Shown: positions 60,987-64,000 of the stretch, in pieces | Layout: each line of letters opens with the position of its first letter | Position numbering within the stretch: the first letter of the stretch is position 1 | NCBI GenBank assembly: GCA_029941905.1 | Contig: JAPYTQ010000001.1 | Coordinates: 124,001-188,000 of the forward strand | Direction: 5' to 3' | DNA: 64,000 bases | DNA from: JAHRVQ01 sp029941905 | GTDB taxonomy: Bacteria; Pseudomonadota; Gammaproteobacteria; Pseudomonadales; Azotimanducaceae | Notes under the pieces: model-generated | Database searches by the model: none | Told to the model about the DNA's origin: nothing | The model's input: the letters and a program-made list of their open reading frames with translations, nothing else | Position numbers and translations under genes: made by a program

Positions 60987-62510
60987 ATGCATGACCTGTT
61001 AATCGTTGGTGCCGGTAGTGCCGGGTGTGTGATCGCCAATCGCGCCTCTGAAGATCCGAATCGCACCGTCCTGTTAGTCGAAGCCGGGCCAGATTACAGC
61101 GAGTTAGCCAATACACCCTATGATCTGGTCAACAGCCACAACAATTCCTATCGGGATCACGACTGGGGATTGAGTTATCAACCCACCAGAAACCGGCCGA
61201 TGCCATTCCCGCGTGGCAAGGTCATGGGTGGTTCCAGCGCTGTGAACACCACCATCGCCCTGCGCGGAGTACCCGAGGACTATGATGAATGGGCCAGTCT
61301 CGGTAACAGTGAGTGGAGTTGGGATAAAGTCCTGCCCGCATTCAACCGATTGGAACGTGATCTGGACTTTGGCGAGGCTGCTTATCATGGTGACGCCGGG
61401 CCAATCACCATCAGGCGCTATCCCTGGGACGAGTTACTCCGTCAGCATCAGGCGTTTCTGCAAGCCGCAGAACATCTGGATTATCCGGCCTGTCCCGACG
61501 GTAACGATCCGTATGGATCTGGTGCCGGTCCCCAACCGATGAACAAACTGGGAAGATTGCGTATTTCCTGCGCCATCGGATACCTGGCGCCTGCCCGGGT
61601 AAGACCTAATCTGACGATCCGGGCTAATTCACTGGTGACTCGCATCATGATTGAAAACAATCGCTGTGTTGGTGTCGAAGTGGAAAATAACGATGGCAGC
61701 CTGGAGGTGCTACGTGCGAAAACCATCGTCCTGTCTGCCGGGGCGATTATGTCACCCGCTATTTTGATGCGCTCCGGTCTCGGGCCGAAGGCACAGTTAG
61801 AGTCCCTTGGTATCCCCGTACTTCAGGACATTCAAGGGGTCGGTCAAAACCTTTGTGATCATCCTGCCGTTTCGGTTGTCGCCGAAGTTAAGAACGGTGC
61901 CATCATCGAAACCGATGCACCCATTATCCAGACGATCCTGCGCTACACCGCTGCAGGATCAGAAACCCGAAATGATCTGCAGATTGAGCAACTCAGCTTC
62001 GCTGGCGCAAACGATGATGTTCCCAGGTTTGCGATCGCAGCGGTGCTTGAATACCAATATGGCCGCGGTGAGTTAAGACTCAAATCTTCGGATCCCCACG
62101 ACTTCCCGGTTATCGACAACCGATTTTGCGAACACGACAAGGACGTTTCAAGACTCGTAATCTGTTACAAGGATGCCCTGGCATTTACACAGCAGAATCC
62201 CCTGGCAGATATGATCAAGTCCGTTACCTTCCCGAACCCACATCGCCCGGGTTCCGATGAAGACCTTGCCAATCTGTGCAGAAAATTCTCCGGCAGCGGA
62301 TTTCACCCCTGTGGTACGGTAAAAATGGGCAACGATCCCATGGCGGTAGTGGATCAATTCGGTTGTGCGCGCCAGGTAGACAATCTGGTTGTCGCCGACG
62401 CATCCATTATGCCTTTCGTCCCAAGAGCCAATACTAACCTCACCTGTATTATGATCGGCGAGAAAATTGGCGAATGGATCAGAACCCAACCAGCCACCTA
62501 CGGACTCTAG
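60987..62510 (+). CDS. GMC family FAD-dependent oxidoreductase
   Basis: A 507-residue flavoenzyme from ATG 60987; the frame opens at 60915 but similarity and the fossil copy start here. Motifs in order: FAD loop VGAGSAGCVIANR, the PRGKVMGGSSAVN signature, SAGAIMSPAILMRSGLG, and the active-site GFHPCGTVKMG with the catalytic histidine, then VVADASIMPFVPRANTN near the end. Members oxidise primary or secondary alcohols such as choline or long-chain alcohols; substrate not determined. The amidohydrolase gene begins 29 bases later. Upstream lies a fossil duplication that separated it from pntB. Confidence 0.93.
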   Translation: MHDLLIVGAGSAGCVIANRASEDPNRTVLLVEAGPDYSELANTPYDLVNSHNNSYRDHDWGLSYQPTRNRPMPFPRGKVMGGSSAVNTTIALRGVPEDYDEWASLGNSEWSWDKVLPAFNRLERDLDFGEAAYHGDAGPITIRRYPWDELLRQHQAFLQAAEHLDYPACPDGNDPYGSGAGPQPMNKLGRLRISCAIGYLAPARVRPNLTIRANSLVTRIMIENNRCVGVEVENNDGSLEVLRAKTIVLSAGAIMSPAILMRSGLGPKAQLESLGIPVLQDIQGVGQNLCDHPAVSVVAEVKNGAIIETDAPIIQTILRYTAAGSETRNDLQIEQLSFAGANDDVPRFAIAAVLEYQYGRGELRLKSSDPHDFPVIDNRFCEHDKDVSRLVICYKDALAFTQQNPLADMIKSVTFPNPHRPGSDEDLANLCRKFSGSGFHPCGTVKMGNDPMAVVDQFGCARQVDNLVVADASIMPFVPRANTNLTCIMIGEKIGEWIRTQPATYGL

Positions 62511-62539
62511 CCCTCTTACAGATAGGAAAGGGAAAGGCA

Positions 62540-64000
62540 ATGACAGATATCGCAATCAGAAATGCACTGGTCCTTGACGGCACCGGCAACCCCGCCATGG
62601 AAGCCGATATTGGTATCGAAGGAGATCGTATTACCCAGGTCGGTGACGTCGGGCCAGCGAAACAGGAAATAAACGCTAACGGTTTACATGTGTCGCCAGG
62701 ATTTATCGACACCCACTCCCACGACGATGGCGCATTTTTTCGCCATCCCGGGATGGCGTTCAAATTAGCCCAGGGAGTCACCACTGTGGTTGCCGGAAAT
62801 TGCGGCTTCAGTGCCATCCCCGCCGACCCTAACCTGGATTCCGCCCGTGCGAGCGGAGGCATCCTCGCGGGTGTTGCAGGTGAGTTTACCGATCTGGATG
62901 GTTACTTTGAAGCTGTCGCAAAGGGAAACCCGGCCATAAACAACATGATGCTGGTGGGCCACAATACTGTCAGAACTCTCGCACTCGGCTACGAAAAACG
63001 CAGTCCAACCTCTGCTGAGATGACAAAAATGAAAGACCATGTTCGAACCGCATTCGACCAGGGTGCCTGCGGTTTTTCGACGGGCCTGATCTATCGGCCG
63101 GGACGCTGGAGTGAAACGGAAGAGGTCATCGAACTTGCAGCACTGGCTAATCCTTATAACGCGCTCTACACAACCCATATGCGCAATGAAGGTGATGGTC
63201 TGCTCGAAGCGGTGGATGAGACCCTGCGCATTGGGACAGAAGGCAACATCCATGTTCACATTTCCCACCATAAATCTGCAGGCCGGGCGAACTGGGGGAA
63301 AATCCGCCAGAGCCTGGACAAGGTCGATGCTGCGCTCGCCAAAGGTCAGCGGATCACGCTGGATGTCTACCCCTATACTGCAGGCAGTGGCCGTATGATT
63401 GAGTATTTTAATCTCGACAATATCAATCGCGATCTGGCGGAAGTGATTCGTATCGCGAGTTGCCCTGCCTTCCGGGATTACGAAGGTAAAATGGCGGTAG
63501 ACATTGCAACGGCAGAGAATGCAGATGTTACGCAGATCATCCACAAAATACTCACCGCGCCAAAAGGAGATCGAACGCTTTGCATTCACTTTATTATTGA
63601 TGAGGCGGATGTAGAGACAAACCTTGCACACAAAGACATGATGGTAGGTTCAGACGGTATCCCTGATCTCAACGGTCAGCCTCATCCACGTTTGTTCGGC
63701 ACTTTTCCACGGGTGCTGGGACATTACGTTCGAGAGCGAGGTATCCTCTCTTTGCCTGAAGCAGTTCGACGAATGACTTCACTGTCTGCAGAAACCTTTG
63801 GGATGACAGATCGGGGTCAGGTGAAGCCGGGGTACTTTGCAGATCTGGTCATGTTTGACCCTGAATCAATCATCGATACAGCCACATACGACGACCCCAA
63901 ACAGGAACCCGCAGGTATTAACCTCGTCATGGTTAACGGCAGAATCGCGTTACAGGACGGACAACATACCCGCGCCGGTAGTGGCAAGATGTTGCGTTTC
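62540..64000 (+). CDS. N-acyl-D-amino-acid deacylase-like amidohydrolase (3' end outside window)
   Basis: An open frame of 487 codons from ATG 62540 (GGAAAGG just before it) that has not yet reached a stop at the window edge; by length only a few residues are missing. Amidohydrolase-fold motifs: PGFIDTHSHDD (metal histidines), VAGNCGFS with the bridging cysteine typical of D-aminoacylases, THMRNEGDG, HISHHKSAG and the MVGSDGIP aspartate. Such enzymes deacylate N-acyl-D-amino acids or related amides. It forms an operon with the GMC oxidoreductase. Confidence 0.9.
   Translation, partial: MTDIAIRNALVLDGTGNPAMEADIGIEGDRITQVGDVGPAKQEINANGLHVSPGFIDTHSHDDGAFFRHPGMAFKLAQGVTTVVAGNCGFSAIPADPNLDSARASGGILAGVAGEFTDLDGYFEAVAKGNPAINNMMLVGHNTVRTLALGYEKRSPTSAEMTKMKDHVRTAFDQGACGFSTGLIYRPGRWSETEEVIELAALANPYNALYTTHMRNEGDGLLEAVDETLRIGTEGNIHVHISHHKSAGRANWGKIRQSLDKVDAALAKGQRITLDVYPYTAGSGRMIEYFNLDNINRDLAEVIRIASCPAFRDYEGKMAVDIATAENADVTQIIHKILTAPKGDRTLCIHFIIDEADVETNLAHKDMMVGSDGIPDLNGQPHPRLFGTFPRVLGHYVRERGILSLPEAVRRMTSLSAETFGMTDRGQVKPGYFADLVMFDPESIIDTATYDDPKQEPAGINLVMVNGRIALQDGQHTRAGSGKMLRF

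Overview
The window reads as ordinary chromosomal DNA of a free-living, probably marine, gammaproteobacterium. This is inferred from family content, not from a marker gene: split three-subunit pnt transhydrogenase, TatT-type TRAP transporter, several GAF/GGDEF/HD-GYP signalling proteins, acyl-CoA and SDR catabolic genes, a REP-associated transposase, and a nitrate assimilation cluster with sigma-54 promoters. Base composition looks moderate and even. No rRNA, tRNA or CRISPR array was found.

Layout. 1-7.9 kb: 3' part of a histone-deacetylase-like gene, a GAF/HD-GYP protein, an SDR, an MBL hydrolase, a DUF2807 lipoprotein and a two-gene acyl-CoA dehydrogenase. 8-12 kb: a PEP-synthase/rifampin-phosphotransferase-like enzyme overlapping a small membrane protein, another small membrane protein, a GST. 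12.4-19.4 kb: a heterodimeric ABC exporter whose second gene carries one in-frame amber codon, then a gamma-glutamyltransferase/aminotransferase pair. 19.4-24.6 kb: a GAF/GGDEF cyclase and a tatT-dctP-dctQ-dctM operon. 24.7-32 kb: MBL hydrolase, PlsC, a membrane DUF2726 protein, SDR, enoyl-CoA hydratase, histidine phosphatase, orphan ExbD, RAYT transposase, a MaoC pair. 32-42 kb: dsbD-yyaL operon, a nucleotide-cyclase/HD-GYP fusion, an EEP-family protein, a CrtC-like protein and an MFS carrier.

42.2-53.5 kb is a complete nitrate assimilation island: leftward cobA-nirB-nirD-narK-kinase/phosphatase (siroheme synthesis, nitrite reduction, transport, a signalling protein) and rightward nasA plus a DmsB-DmsC fusion. 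The divergent intergenic region holds two sigma-54 type promoters and an NtrC-like site, so the island is probably switched on by nitrogen limitation. The DmsBC fusion suggests the nitrate reductase draws electrons from quinol.

53.5-64 kb: a carboxyltransferase, an SDR, pntA1-pntA2-pntB, then about 1.9 kb of decayed DNA, followed by a GMC oxidoreductase and a D-aminoacylase-like amidohydrolase cut by the window end. The decayed DNA contains a fossil of the start of the GMC gene, a fragment of a TPR-protein C-terminus, a broken tyrosine recombinase and a second, diverged copy of the end of pntB. It records an insertion or recombination event between pntB and the GMC gene, which once lay only about 20 bp apart.

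The best candidates for something new are the cyclase/HD-GYP fusion with a lost HD histidine, the quinol-linked assimilatory nitrate reductase with its kinase/phosphatase, the YyaL protein with a DsbD-type C-terminal domain encoded behind dsbD, the amber-interrupted ABC exporter, and the pntB/GMC fossil. All functional statements come from reading motifs; no database search was run.
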